From: Flavobacterium panacagri
GTDB lineage: Bacteria > Bacteroidota > Bacteroidia > Flavobacteriales > Flavobacteriaceae
DNA length: 64,000 bases
Direction: 5' to 3'
Assembly: GCF_030378165.1 (NCBI RefSeq)
Contig: NZ_CP119766.1
Span: 806,001 to 870,000 of the forward strand
Below are positions 14,177 through 23,799 of the stretch, piece by piece. Each line of letters begins with the position of its first letter. Positions within the stretch are counted from its first letter, which is position 1. Under the pieces are notes generated by a model. It saw only the letters and a program-made list of their open reading frames with translations. It ran no database searches and had not been told where the DNA came from. The position numbers and the translations under genes were made by a program.

Positions 14177-16858
14177 ATGCGTTTCATTGCCATTCTTTTA
14201 CTGTTCAGTCAAGTTATTTTTTCACAGAAGACAATTTCTGGTCAAGTTTTTTCTAAAGAAACTTCGACCGCTTTAGCAGGTGTTTTTGTTCGTGATACCA
14301 AAACCGAAAACTGGACGATTTCTGATAAAGATGGAAAATTCAGTATGATCATTCCCTATTTTCAGGATATTGAATTGAACTTTTCCATTCTTGGAAAAAA
14401 AGATATTAATCAGACTTTAAAAAACGGACAAAACTCAATTACGGTTTATTTGGAAGATAATACGCTTCATTTGAAAGAAGTAATGGTTACAGCCAATAAA
14501 GAACGTAAATACTCTGAGTTGACTCTTGGAACAAATGCTATAAATAATGTTCAGGCTTTTACGCTTGATGATGTTTTAGAACAGCTTCCTGGACAGACTA
14601 CTTCCTCTTTTAATCTGAATTCTTATAAAAATATTATTTTCAGGACAGCATCTGAAGTGGGTTCTTTTAAAAGCAATAAAGCTTTTGGAACTGCATTTAT
14701 GATCAATGATATTCCGATTTCCAACAACGAAAACATGCAGGCTTTAAGTCCAAACACACCTACTTCAGCCGGCAATGATTATGGCGTTAATACAATACCT
14801 TTCAATAATCCAAATGTTGGTGTTGATCTTAGGGAAATATCAACTAATAATATCGAGGAGATAAAAATCATTCAGGGAATTCCTTCTGCAAAATATGGAG
14901 ATTTGACTTCTGGACTGGTTTTGATCACTACTAAAGTCGGAAATAGTCCTTACAGAGTTTCCGCTTCCCTTAGAGATGGTACAAGCGAATTGAACTTGAC
15001 AAAAGGAATTCAATTAAACTCCAATAATTCCATGAATTTTGGAATTAACTTTTTGGATTCTAATTCCGATCCAAGAAATAATTTATTGAGTTATCAGCGT
15101 ATCAGCGGGAGTTTAGCATGGAAAACTACCGATAAACATTCTAAAGTAAAAAATACTGTAAACCTATCGATAAGATCCACTCTTGATGATGCCAAACGTG
15201 ATCCTGATAAAATTGCGGCAGATATCATAAAAAATGAAAAACAAGGGTTTTCTATCTCTAACAATTTCATGTGGAAGCCTTCTAATCTGTGGTTAGACGG
15301 TATCAATATAAATAGTGGTTTCTCTTATGACAGGCAGTTTTCTAGAAAAGAGAGATGGATAAATCGAGCTTTAACGGCTGCAACTGATTCTAAAGAAGAA
15401 GGAATTCACGATGCTTACGTTCTTCCGTCGCAATATACCAGTATCAGTACAGTTGAAGGTATTCCGATTTCAACTTTTGTAAATCTCGAAACCACAAAGA
15501 CGATTACCAATAAAGCCAACTGGATTCACAGCTTATCATTTGGGTTATCAGGAAGATCAAGTTCCAACAAAGGAGACGGAAGAAAAAGCAGTGCAATTGG
15601 CTTAATCAATTATTATGTCTTAGATGACGGAGGCGACACCAGACTAGGTTATAGAGATTATGATTTTAACAGAACCCGAACAGAAAACCAATTTTCTGCT
15701 TATCTGGAAGATAGAGTCTATAAAAAATTTGAAGAAGATAAAATTCTAAATATTGATTACGGTGTACGATATGAAAACCAATCTGGAAATGTATCGTTGC
15801 AGCCGCGTATTAATTCATCGTATTCTCTAAATAAAACTTTCAGAGTCCGAGGCGGATTTGGATTATCATCCAAAGCGCCTTCGCTTAATCAATTGTACAC
15901 TGGAGAACGTTATATAGACCGTTTATTAGGCAACGGAATTTATGTAAATCCTGGAGTGTATCAAAAAGCATGGATCTTGACTGTAGTAACTTCTGGAGAT
16001 AATTTGAATTTAAAACCTTCGAAATCATACAAAACAGAAGGTGGATTAGATGTTAATCTTCCTTTTGCCAGTATTAATTTAACGGGATATTACAACAAAC
16101 TTAAGAATGGTTTTACGGGACAGATGGTTCCTATCTCAAAAGAAATTCCAAAAGTACATATAACTGCAAACGGAACAGAAATGCCAACGTATGAAGTTGT
16201 TGAAACAGATAACTTGTATTATCTAACAAACAGCATTCAAAACAATGCAAATTCGGAAGATATCGGTATTGAATCCATAATCAATTTTCAAAAAATCAAG
16301 GCACTGAATCTTGATGTGAGCATGAATGCATCTTATGTAAGATCTAAAGATTTAAGCGAAACGATAACCTATTATGCGTCCACTGATCTTTTATCGGCAG
16401 AAAGATATGGAGTCTATCCTTCGATGCCTATGACAAATGAGAATTTCACTGCAAGTTTTAACTTCAGTTATCATATTCCAAAAGCAGGTTTATTATTGTC
16501 ATTAAGAAGCGAGCATATCATTTTACGTACTTCCTACCTTACTAACAGTAATTATCCAAATGGCTATTTAGACAATCAATTGGCCTATCATGAAATTCCG
16601 GAGGCAGATCGTACAAATTCACAAAAATACGGACATATTATCCGCGATACGCAAAATGACTCACAAAATAAGCTTGACAACATGCTTCATAATTTTCATC
16701 TGCGTCTTTCCAAAGATTTTCTAAACGGATTTAGTGTTTCCTTTTATTCGACCAATTTTTTAAATCTGAAGCCTTATTACGAGAAAAACGGCATTAAGAG
16801 TCCGTACGATTATTTCGCAAAATTCTCTTTTGGAACCCGACTTAATTATCAATTCTAA
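14177..16858 (+). CDS. TonB-dependent outer-membrane receptor with carboxypeptidase-regulatory-like domain
   Basis: An 893-residue receptor. A signal peptide (1-16, ending QVIFSQ) is followed by a CarboxypepD_reg-like domain (about 20-95; GVFVRDTKTENWTISDKDGK), a TonB plug (about 100-230; IQGIPSAKYGDLTSGLVLI) and a 22-strand barrel ending in NYQF with a terminal aromatic. It is not a SusC: it is shorter and has no SusD partner. It is the first gene of a four-gene operon with a lipoprotein, a barrel protein and a di-haem peroxidase, spaced by 12, 11 and 3 bp. The substrate is likely a metal, a metallophore or a haem-type compound, judged only from the peroxidase partner. Confidence 0.85.
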   Translation: MRFIAILLLFSQVIFSQKTISGQVFSKETSTALAGVFVRDTKTENWTISDKDGKFSMIIPYFQDIELNFSILGKKDINQTLKNGQNSITVYLEDNTLHLKEVMVTANKERKYSELTLGTNAINNVQAFTLDDVLEQLPGQTTSSFNLNSYKNIIFRTASEVGSFKSNKAFGTAFMINDIPISNNENMQALSPNTPTSAGNDYGVNTIPFNNPNVGVDLREISTNNIEEIKIIQGIPSAKYGDLTSGLVLITTKVGNSPYRVSASLRDGTSELNLTKGIQLNSNNSMNFGINFLDSNSDPRNNLLSYQRISGSLAWKTTDKHSKVKNTVNLSIRSTLDDAKRDPDKIAADIIKNEKQGFSISNNFMWKPSNLWLDGININSGFSYDRQFSRKERWINRALTAATDSKEEGIHDAYVLPSQYTSISTVEGIPISTFVNLETTKTITNKANWIHSLSFGLSGRSSSNKGDGRKSSAIGLINYYVLDDGGDTRLGYRDYDFNRTRTENQFSAYLEDRVYKKFEEDKILNIDYGVRYENQSGNVSLQPRINSSYSLNKTFRVRGGFGLSSKAPSLNQLYTGERYIDRLLGNGIYVNPGVYQKAWILTVVTSGDNLNLKPSKSYKTEGGLDVNLPFASINLTGYYNKLKNGFTGQMVPISKEIPKVHITANGTEMPTYEVVETDNLYYLTNSIQNNANSEDIGIESIINFQKIKALNLDVSMNASYVRSKDLSETITYYASTDLLSAERYGVYPSMPMTNENFTASFNFSYHIPKAGLLLSLRSEHIILRTSYLTNSNYPNGYLDNQLAYHEIPEADRTNSQKYGHIIRDTQNDSQNKLDNMLHNFHLRLSKDFLNGFSVSFYSTNFLNLKPYYEKNGIKSPYDYFAKFSFGTRLNYQF

Positions 16859-16870
16859 ATATACATACCT

Positions 16871-18181
16871 ATGAAAAAAACACTCTCTATTTTTATAATA
16901 CTTTTTGGGCTAATCATTCAGTCCTGCAGCAATGATGATAACGAAAACGAAGCATTAAAACCAGTTGATTTTAGTGTTTCGCTTAAATACGATGCCACTT
17001 TTAACAGTCAGGTTGTTAAAAAAGCAAGCGTAACTATTGTAAATACAGAAACTGCCAATAAATATACTGTAGAATCTGATGAAAGCGGTGTGGCCACTTT
17101 CAAACAGATTTTACCTGGAACTTATACTATTACAGCTACCAAAGTGATTGCTTCTGCCGAATTTACAGAGACTTTTGGTTACACACCAACAGAAACTGAA
17201 ATTAACTTTAATGGTGCCGAAAGCAGTGTTATTGTAAATGCAACAACACCTACAAGCAACATCGAAATGAAAACTTCTAAAGTAGGCGATTTCGTAATTA
17301 AGCAAATTTACTACGCTGGATCTGACACTAAAAAAGGAGCTATTTTTAGAGATCAGTTTATAGAAATCTACAACAATTCTAATACTGTTCAGTATGCAGA
17401 TGGTTTATACATGGCGTTGTTAACTGGATCTACTTCAACTACTGTTTTAGCTTACTCATTACCAAACGGACAGTTTGATTGGAGCAAATCAGAAGGCATG
17501 ACTGAGGGTAGTACTGCAAATACCGATTATGTTTATGCATTAAACATCATTAAAATTCCTGGAAGCGGCACACAATATCCAGTACAACCCGGGACAAGTA
17601 TTGTAATTGCACAAAATGGTATTAACCACAAAGCAAATTATGTAGACAACAAAGGGAAAACTGTTAGTATTCTAAGTCCTGAATTAACCGTAGATTTAAG
17701 TACAGCGGACTTCGAATCATTCCTAGGAGACTATTCTGGCGATTTGTATCAATATGATATCCAAAATGCTGCTGTTCCAGATGTAAACATTGCTTATTGG
17801 GGAAATAGCAACAACGATATGATTTTTGATTCATTAGGAAGACATAGTTATGTTATTTTCAAAATGACGGATTCAGAGTTTGCTGCCTTAAAAAAATATA
17901 AAAACCCTAAAGGAGAGGCTAATCTAGCGCTTCAAATTCCTGTTAGTGTTCTTATCGATGGAGTTGACACTACAAGAGATTTAGGTTCAAACTTAGTTCC
18001 TAAAAAACTGCCTTCTCAAATTGATGGAGGAAATACATACGTTCCTTCAGGATCTTATTCTTCAAAATCGGTAATGAGAAAAACTAAAACTACAATTGCC
18101 GGAAGAATTGTTCTTCAGGACACGAACAATTCTACAAATGATTTCGTAGAAGTTACTGCAAATCCAAGAGGATTCAACTAA
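16871..18181 (+). CDS. lipoprotein with Ig-like and LTD-like regions (probable DUF4876)
   Basis: This 436-residue lipoprotein has a lipobox at LIIQSC (cysteine 19) followed by SNDDNENE, a surface-export type signal. Residues about 30-110 form a carboxypeptidase-regulatory-like beta sandwich (VKKASVTIVNTETANKY, then SGVATFKQILPGTYTI). The central part (about 140-340) resembles lamin-tail or DUF4876 proteins: DFVIKQIYYAGSD, FIEIYNNSNTVQYADGLYM. No enzyme motif is seen. It follows the TonB receptor by 12 bp and may act as that receptor's surface partner, as SusD does for SusC. The domain name is recalled, not searched. Confidence 0.7.
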   Translation: MKKTLSIFIILFGLIIQSCSNDDNENEALKPVDFSVSLKYDATFNSQVVKKASVTIVNTETANKYTVESDESGVATFKQILPGTYTITATKVIASAEFTETFGYTPTETEINFNGAESSVIVNATTPTSNIEMKTSKVGDFVIKQIYYAGSDTKKGAIFRDQFIEIYNNSNTVQYADGLYMALLTGSTSTTVLAYSLPNGQFDWSKSEGMTEGSTANTDYVYALNIIKIPGSGTQYPVQPGTSIVIAQNGINHKANYVDNKGKTVSILSPELTVDLSTADFESFLGDYSGDLYQYDIQNAAVPDVNIAYWGNSNNDMIFDSLGRHSYVIFKMTDSEFAALKKYKNPKGEANLALQIPVSVLIDGVDTTRDLGSNLVPKKLPSQIDGGNTYVPSGSYSSKSVMRKTKTTIAGRIVLQDTNNSTNDFVEVTANPRGFN

Positions 18182-18192
18182 AATTTTCTTTA

Positions 18193-19782
18193 ATGAAAAT
18201 CAATAAAATTAAAATACAAAACATTAAAAGTAATGCCTGGAAATTCTGGGCATTACTTCTTTTGTTGTTTTCTTCCATTTTTTCTGCGAATGCACAAGAC
18301 ACTATAAAAGTGCAAAATCATATTATTGATAATCAGATCCAAAATCAAATTTTTAAATATCCGGTTGTATACACAAATTCAAATATTAAAGATTTTACCT
18401 TTACTGAAGTTTCGTATGAACATCAGCAAAATGAATTTGCAAGAAAACAGGTTGCCAACGAAATCAATACGTATCAGTTTTTAGCGCAGGGCTATTTTAC
18501 AACAAAATCCAGATGGAAATTATTTGGTGATTTAGCCATAAAAAAAATACTGGAAAAGAATCTCGGCTGGGTACTTTCTGATGATCGTGCCATAGAACAA
18601 GAAGTAATTAACCCGCATTATTTTTATGTTCCCAGAAAAGCCGATTGGGACAATCAGGTTTATGCTTTAAGCGGAGGTTTTTCTAAAGACATTACCAATC
18701 ATTTATCTGTGGCTGTTAAAGCCAATTATGGTACCGAAAAATTTAGTAGAACTTTAGATGCAAGGTCACAAATCACAAACAGAAATTTGGGAGGAGAAAT
18801 GCAAATTGGCTATCAAATCACAAAAAATCAAAAGGCTTTTATTTTAGGAAGCTATGCCGAAAATCAAAAAGATTTTACTTTTAAGTATAATAATTCGAAT
18901 TTAAATCTTGAAGTATATCCAGAAACCTACCTACGTTTCAATGCAGGTTATGGTAGAATACTAAATTCTTTTAAATCTTCTGGATCTGGTTATTTATATC
19001 AGGATATTGTAGATAAAATTGGATTAGGATATACTATTAAAGGCAAAAATTCCATTTTTACTGCCTTATATTATGCTCAGAATTCCAATAATATTTTCTA
19101 TACCAGTGATCTTGATTTAAAAGTAAATGAAAGAATGAAAATAAAGACAAAAAGCAACCATGCTGAATTGTTTGCTTTTCATAAATGGAATAAAAAAGAA
19201 ATCCAGTCTACTTTACAATTCGATCAAAGCGATGCAAAAAATTTTGACAAACAAAGTAATGGATACAATTATACCAATTCACTTAATAAAATCAGTTGGA
19301 CAGCTTCTCTTGCCCAAAAATCGGATTCTAAAATTGATTATTTAGTAGGTTTGAATCTACTTTACCAGCAAAACGAATACGATGATGTTTTATCCACAAC
19401 GCATATCGAATTGAATTCATTAAACACTGGAATTTATACGAGTAAAGATTTTGCTTTCAACAAAAGTAAATTGAACGCAACGGCAAGTTTTAATATGTAT
19501 TTCCCGCTTCCATCGAAATTGGACTATTACGATACTTCGGGTGGCACTAATATTAGATTTTTCGACGAAGTGATTATTTATGATTACGCTGTCAATACCA
19601 CGAATTATTTTGAACCAGAGTTACGTTTACAATACAGTTATCCCACAAAAAACAACAAAACAGTGGTTTTCTTTACCAATCTAAAAGAGAAAATTGCAGT
19701 TAAAAAACAAACTGATTATCCAGTCAGTATTAATACGAATACCACCTATTGGGTTCAAATGGGTGTACAATTAAATTATTAA
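18193..19782 (+). CDS. outer-membrane beta-barrel protein (probable DUF6850)
   Basis: A 529-residue protein with a long signal peptide (1-34, core FWALLLLLFSSIFSANAQ). The rest is alternating hydrophobic and polar strands rich in Tyr, Phe, Asn and Lys with a C-terminal aromatic strand (WVQMGVQLNY), the mark of an outer-membrane barrel. It lacks a TonB plug. It sits between the DUF4876-like lipoprotein (11 bp upstream) and the cytochrome peroxidase (3 bp downstream), so it belongs to the same export or import machine. The name DUF6850 is from recall of similar operons; its role is unknown. Confidence 0.68.
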   Translation: MKINKIKIQNIKSNAWKFWALLLLLFSSIFSANAQDTIKVQNHIIDNQIQNQIFKYPVVYTNSNIKDFTFTEVSYEHQQNEFARKQVANEINTYQFLAQGYFTTKSRWKLFGDLAIKKILEKNLGWVLSDDRAIEQEVINPHYFYVPRKADWDNQVYALSGGFSKDITNHLSVAVKANYGTEKFSRTLDARSQITNRNLGGEMQIGYQITKNQKAFILGSYAENQKDFTFKYNNSNLNLEVYPETYLRFNAGYGRILNSFKSSGSGYLYQDIVDKIGLGYTIKGKNSIFTALYYAQNSNNIFYTSDLDLKVNERMKIKTKSNHAELFAFHKWNKKEIQSTLQFDQSDAKNFDKQSNGYNYTNSLNKISWTASLAQKSDSKIDYLVGLNLLYQQNEYDDVLSTTHIELNSLNTGIYTSKDFAFNKSKLNATASFNMYFPLPSKLDYYDTSGGTNIRFFDEVIIYDYAVNTTNYFEPELRLQYSYPTKNNKTVVFFTNLKEKIAVKKQTDYPVSINTNTTYWVQMGVQLNY

Positions 19783-19785
19783 AGA

Positions 19786-20925
19786 ATGAAAACGAAATTA
19801 ATTAGTGTAGGAACAATGATAGTTTCACTCATCATGCTTTCTTATGCTAAGATTGAACCAAACTTATCTATTGCCGAATTAAAAAGATTATACAGTAGCG
19901 GCGATTATCAAAAATGGCCAAAGCCTGAAGTAGACTCTATAGTTTATACTCAAGGATTTGAAGACATCGGAACTTTAGGCAAACCTGAATTTCCAGAAAA
20001 CAATCCGTATACCGAAGAAAAAGCAGAATTAGGCAAAGTACTCTTTTTTGACCCGAGATTATCCAAATCCGGACAGATTTCGTGTGCCAACTGCCACGAT
20101 CCCGAATTAAATTGGGGCGATGCCAGAAAAGTATCCTACGGAGAAGACAGACAACAAGGAACACGAAATGCACCGAGCTTAATGAATATCGCGTATTCTA
20201 AAGTTTTCTTTTGGGATGGAAGAGCCAAATCTTTGGAAGATCAAGCCAGTTTCCCGATACAAGATGCTAAAGAAATGAACTTTCATATTGACTTAGCAAC
20301 AAAACGATTAAACAAAATAAAAGGTTATAAACCATATTTTAAAAAAGCTTTCGGAAAAGAAAAGCTGACTCAGGAAGAAATTTTAAAAGCTATTGCGACT
20401 TTCGAAAGAACTTTAATTAGTCCGAAAAGTAAATTTGATAGATTCATTGAAGGAGATTCTACCCAATTAACCAACAGACAGGTTCTAGGTTTACATTTAT
20501 TCCGTACCAAAGCAAGATGCATTAATTGTCATAATACAGCCAATTTTGCTGATAATAAATTTCATAATGTTGGTCTAACGTATTACGGCAGACAATACGA
20601 AGATTTAGGAAGATACAATGTAACAAGAAAAGCTGAAAATGTAGGCGAATTTAAAACGCAGTCTTTACGTGGCGCAGCTCAAAATGCACCGTACATGCAC
20701 AACGGTTTATTTCCTAATTTAAGAGGTGTTTTAAATATTTACAACGCTGGAATGCCTCAACCCAAACGAAAAGAAAATCAGCTTAATGATACTTTATTTC
20801 CAACTACTTCTAAACTGATTAAGAAATTAGATTTAAATCAATCGGAACTTCTTGCTTTGGAAGATTTTATTATGAGTTTGTCAAGTGGAGCTTATAGAAT
20901 GAAACAACCTGTTTTACCGCAGTAG
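19786..20925 (+). CDS. di-haem cytochrome c peroxidase (CcpA/MauG family)
   Basis: This 379-residue periplasmic protein has an N-terminal signal or anchor (1-21) and two c-type haem sites, CANCH (100-104) and CINCH (245-249), with FFDPRLSKSGQISC before the first, and RNAPSLMNIAYSKVFFWDGRA between. This is the layout of bacterial di-haem peroxidases, which reduce hydrogen peroxide with electrons from small cytochromes, and of MauG-like oxidases that modify proteins. The C-terminal GEFKTQSLRGAAQNAPYMHNG is typical. The start is 3 bp after the barrel gene. Its pairing with a TonB receptor is unusual and suggests oxidative processing of an imported metal complex or of a surface protein. Confidence 0.88.
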   Translation: MKTKLISVGTMIVSLIMLSYAKIEPNLSIAELKRLYSSGDYQKWPKPEVDSIVYTQGFEDIGTLGKPEFPENNPYTEEKAELGKVLFFDPRLSKSGQISCANCHDPELNWGDARKVSYGEDRQQGTRNAPSLMNIAYSKVFFWDGRAKSLEDQASFPIQDAKEMNFHIDLATKRLNKIKGYKPYFKKAFGKEKLTQEEILKAIATFERTLISPKSKFDRFIEGDSTQLTNRQVLGLHLFRTKARCINCHNTANFADNKFHNVGLTYYGRQYEDLGRYNVTRKAENVGEFKTQSLRGAAQNAPYMHNGLFPNLRGVLNIYNAGMPQPKRKENQLNDTLFPTTSKLIKKLDLNQSELLALEDFIMSLSSGAYRMKQPVLPQ

Positions 20926-20929
20926 TTTT

Positions 20930-21081
20930 TTTTAAGAGAATAGAATAAAGAGTAAAGAAAATAGAGAATTGAGGATAGACAAAAAAAGAGAATCAAAAAG
21001 CAGTTTTTATAATACTTTCTTGATTCTCTTTTATTCTCAAAGCATAGCAATCTATTTTCTATACTCTATGTTCTATATTCT
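20930..21081. repeat. word-repeat palindrome with terminator core
   Basis: The left arm reads AGAGAATAGAATAAAGAGTAAAG and similar words; the right arm has CTATTTTCTATACTCTATG and TATATTCTCTATT. The centre holds AAAAGAGAATCAA paired with TTGATTCTCTTTT, which can terminate transcription from both sides. Longer arms are given by position: 20938-20998 and 21011-21081. Confidence 0.55.
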
Positions 21082-21489
21082 CTATTTCACCATCACTCCT
21101 TCTACAAACAAAATTGGCACTTCTTCCGTTTTATTTTCGTCAAGTGAATTGGCTTTAAAGATAAATTTCTTATCGTATAATGTATTTCCGATAAAGAAAG
21201 TTACCATGAATTCGTTATTTAGTACTAAAAGGCTCTTCTCTACTAATTCTATTTTTACAACAGAAACCGACGGCACCTCAACAAAAGCATGGCGCAGAAT
21301 TGAAGTTTTTTTCATTTCGCCGTCAATAGTTCCAAAAGCTTTTGAAACTACCATTACGCTGTCTAAGTTAAAATCACTGTCGTTAACCAGATAAGCGTAC
21401 CAAACTTTTTCCATAAAATCGTCGCTCCATTCTTGTACTGCGGCAAGAAATACGTTTTCGACTTCTGGAATTATTATATCTTTTTTCAT
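21082..21489 (-). CDS. conserved small protein next to pheS
   Basis: A 135-residue cytosolic protein of mainly beta character (KVWYAYLVNDSDFNLDSV and FMVTFFIGNTLYDKKFIF). No signal, membrane segment or catalytic motif is visible. Proteins of this type occur in related bacteria beside pheS and are sometimes wrongly named as a tRNA-synthetase subunit; there is no aminoacyl-tRNA synthetase motif here. It lies on the same strand as pheS, 190 bp downstream of it, with a spacer containing an AAACCTTTGTC/GACAAAGGTTT-like fold-back. Function unknown. Confidence 0.6.
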   Translation of the reverse strand: MKKDIIIPEVENVFLAAVQEWSDDFMEKVWYAYLVNDSDFNLDSVMVVSKAFGTIDGEMKKTSILRHAFVEVPSVSVVKIELVEKSLLVLNNEFMVTFFIGNTLYDKKFIFKANSLDENKTEEVPILFVEGVMVK

Positions 21490-21678
21490 TATTTAAATTT
21501 TAAAAACCTTTGTCAAAGTCTGAAACTTCAACAAAGGTTTGTTTATTGTAAAAGTAATTTATAACGTAAAGCCCTAGCCCTGATGGAAGCGGCATCCTTT
21601 TGTTTTTTTCTTTAAAAAACAAAAGATATAGCGGACAGCAGGAAACAGCTCCTTCTTTCGACTACGCTCAAATGACAA

Positions 21679-22698
21679 TTAAATATTCGATTTAAACTGC
21701 TCTAAGAAACGAACATCGTTTTCGTAGAACATACGGATATCTCCAATTTGGTATAAAAGCATTGCAATACGCTCTACTCCCATTCCAAAAGCAAATCCGT
21801 TGTATTCATCTGGATTGATATCACAGTTTTTTAGAACGTTTGGATCTACCATTCCGCAGCCTCCAATTTCTAACCAGCCTGTTCCTTTTGTGATACGATA
21901 ATCGGTTTCTGTTTTTAGTCCCCAATAAATATCAATTTCGGCACTTGGCTCTGTAAATGGGAAATAAGACGGACGAAGACGAATCTTAGATTTTCCGAAC
22001 ATTTCTTTTGTGAAATACAATAATGTCTGTTTTAAATCGGCGAAAGAAACATCTTTATCAATGTATAACCCTTCCACTTGATGGAAAATACAGTGCGAAC
22101 GAGATGAAATCGCTTCATTACGGAAAACACGTCCCGGAGAAATCGTACGAATTGGCGGTTTATGATTTTCCATATAACGCACCTGAACAGATGATGTATG
22201 CGTACGCAACAACACATCAGGATTGGTCTGAATGAAAAACGTATCCTGCATATCTCTTGCTGGATGATATTCTGGCAAGTTCAATGCGGTAAAGTTATGC
22301 CAGTCGTCTTCGATTTCCGGCCCTTCAGAAACGTTGAATCCGATGTTGGCAAAAATATCTATAATTTGATTTTTTACGATAGAAATTGGATGGCGAGAAC
22401 CAATAATCACTGGTTCTGCAGCACGTGTTAAATCGCCAAAAATTCCTTTTGATTCTTCTTTGCTTTCCAGTTCTTCCTGAATCTGCTTTACTTTTTCTTC
22501 AGCAACAGCTTTTAAAGTGTTGATTACCTGTCCAAAATCTTTTTTCTGGTCATTTGGAATATTTTTAAACTCATTAAAAAGTTCTTTCAATAATCCTTTA
22601 CTACCTAAATATTTAATACGGAATTGTTCTAAAGATTCTTTGTTTTTTTCATTAAAGGCCTTCGCTTCCTCTATATGTTGTTTTATCTTATCTATCAT
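21679..22698 (-). CDS. pheS: phenylalanine-tRNA ligase alpha subunit
   Basis: This 339-residue class II synthetase subunit pairs with PheT to charge tRNA-Phe. The N-terminal helical arm (1-90) is followed by the catalytic core: motif 2-like SPGRVFRNEAISSRSH and HQVEGLYID, RLRPSYFPFTEPSAEID, and motif 3 GFAFGMGVERIAMLLY (about 305-320). Length and motif spacing are normal. A TAAATTTG -7 box at 22720-22727 on its strand is a likely promoter. pheT is not in the window, as is common when the subunits are encoded apart. Confidence 0.95.
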   Translation of the reverse strand: MIDKIKQHIEEAKAFNEKNKESLEQFRIKYLGSKGLLKELFNEFKNIPNDQKKDFGQVINTLKAVAEEKVKQIQEELESKEESKGIFGDLTRAAEPVIIGSRHPISIVKNQIIDIFANIGFNVSEGPEIEDDWHNFTALNLPEYHPARDMQDTFFIQTNPDVLLRTHTSSVQVRYMENHKPPIRTISPGRVFRNEAISSRSHCIFHQVEGLYIDKDVSFADLKQTLLYFTKEMFGKSKIRLRPSYFPFTEPSAEIDIYWGLKTETDYRITKGTGWLEIGGCGMVDPNVLKNCDINPDEYNGFAFGMGVERIAMLLYQIGDIRMFYENDVRFLEQFKSNI

Positions 22699-22812
22699 TT
22701 TCCTTCAATAATTGAAATACAAATTTAGTGTTTTTAGTTTAAAATGTGCGGTCACAGTTGCAGTTTTAAGAATTTTACAACTGGACTAAAAAATCAGGGG
22801 GAAAATTTTCAA

Positions 22813-23340
22813 TTACTTTATCAGTTCTATTTTATTTTCAATTTCCTTGACTTTTTTCAGCCAGTGATCAATGCCTTCCTGATTTTTGACAATTTCTTTT
22901 CTGTTTTTGGATGCTACTTTTCCCAGTTCAGCCCAGTTTCTATTCCAATCTTTATCTCTTTCGATATTAGTTGAAGGCTCAATTCTGGCGCGCCAAAAGT
23001 CTAGATTTTTAAAATAACCTTCTTTCAGCTTATCAAAATATTCTATCAATTTTTCTTTTGAATTCGGTATATAACCCGGCCCACTGCAACCACAGGAATG
23101 AAATGTAATTCCGACCGAGTATAAACTTTTAAGATGTTCCCATTTTTTGACATCGTCTTTTCTAGGCGACTCAAAATCGAGTCCCATATTTGCCATTAGG
23201 TCGCCACATTCCGGACATTTGGCTTCAAAAACAGATGTTTCTCCTTTTTTAATATCGCCCATTAGTCTTCTTTTAAATGTTTTTCTACAATTAAAACAAG
23301 CATAATGAGGCTTATAGGATGTCATGGCGTATCTACACAT
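22813..23340 (-). CDS. zinc-ribbon-containing hypothetical protein
   Basis: A 175-residue protein with two Cys pairs, CFNC (about 16-19) and CPEC (about 41-44), forming a probable zinc ribbon near the N-terminus, and an HSCGCSGPGYIP segment (about 81-92). The C-terminal half is helical and charged. An alternative start at the ATG at 23325 would still keep the ribbon. Not recognised as a named family. It is preceded by a word-repeat spacer and stands alone. Confidence 0.55.
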   Translation of the reverse strand: MCRYAMTSYKPHYACFNCRKTFKRRLMGDIKKGETSVFEAKCPECGDLMANMGLDFESPRKDDVKKWEHLKSLYSVGITFHSCGCSGPGYIPNSKEKLIEYFDKLKEGYFKNLDFWRARIEPSTNIERDKDWNRNWAELGKVASKNRKEIVKNQEGIDHWLKKVKEIENKIELIK

Positions 23341-23440
23341 TTTTTAGTATACAGTGGTCAGGTTTTTAGTGGTCAGTGGCTTACTTAGTTCCAGTTTACA
23401 ATACTGAACACTCAGCAACTGAATACTGAACACTAAAAAA
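23341..23440. repeat. word-repeat palindrome (CAGTGGTCAGT family)
   Basis: TTTTTAGTGGTCAGTGGC on the left and CTGAATACTGAACACTAAAA on the right form an imperfect fold-back. The words match those at 9870-9960. Confidence 0.5.
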
Positions 23441-23442
23441 AT

Positions 23443-23799
23443 CTAATCAATCAATTTTCTTTCTAAAAAGTAATTCACAATCGCTTCCTTCATTAAAACA
23501 GATTGTTCTCCCGCTTTTAAGGCTGGTAATTGTTCTTTTACTTTGTAATGTGGCCAGCCTTCGGCATCAAAAAAGTCAAATTCATAAAATCCGTAAGGTT
23601 CCAGCAATCTACAGATGGCAATATGCATTAGATTTAGCTTTTCATCTTTTTTAAATTCACGGTGCACTTTTCCGAGTTCCTGCACTCCAATTAGGTAAAT
23701 TATGGCATCCAAATCTAAATCTTCGCCTTGCGAAAATTGATTGGAAAGTATATCAACGAGCTTTTCCCAACGCTCTTTTAATTGTGTATCTCTAGACAT
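23443..23799 (-). CDS. conserved hypothetical protein, 118 residues
   Basis: A small, acidic, mainly helical cytosolic protein with the motifs LDLDAIIYLIGVQELGKVHREF and YEFDFFDAEGWPHYKV (shown here in part). The pattern looks conserved rather than random, and the codon use matches its neighbours, so it is likely real. No function is recognised. It is separated from the zinc-ribbon gene by a palindromic spacer, so it need not be co-transcribed. Confidence 0.6.
   Translation of the reverse strand: MSRDTQLKERWEKLVDILSNQFSQGEDLDLDAIIYLIGVQELGKVHREFKKDEKLNLMHIAICRLLEPYGFYEFDFFDAEGWPHYKVKEQLPALKAGEQSVLMKEAIVNYFLERKLID

Noticed and set aside
14079..14276. Plus-strand frame of 65 codons over the TonB-receptor start
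   Set aside because: It overlaps the promoter and the receptor signal peptide in another frame and has no protein-like composition.
20969..21394. Plus-strand frame of 141 codons
   Set aside because: Its first part is a word-repeat palindrome and the rest is antisense to the conserved small gene at 21082-21489.
22023..22974. Several frames antisense to pheS and its spacer
   Set aside because: They are shadows of pheS and of the zinc-ribbon gene; no independent signal.
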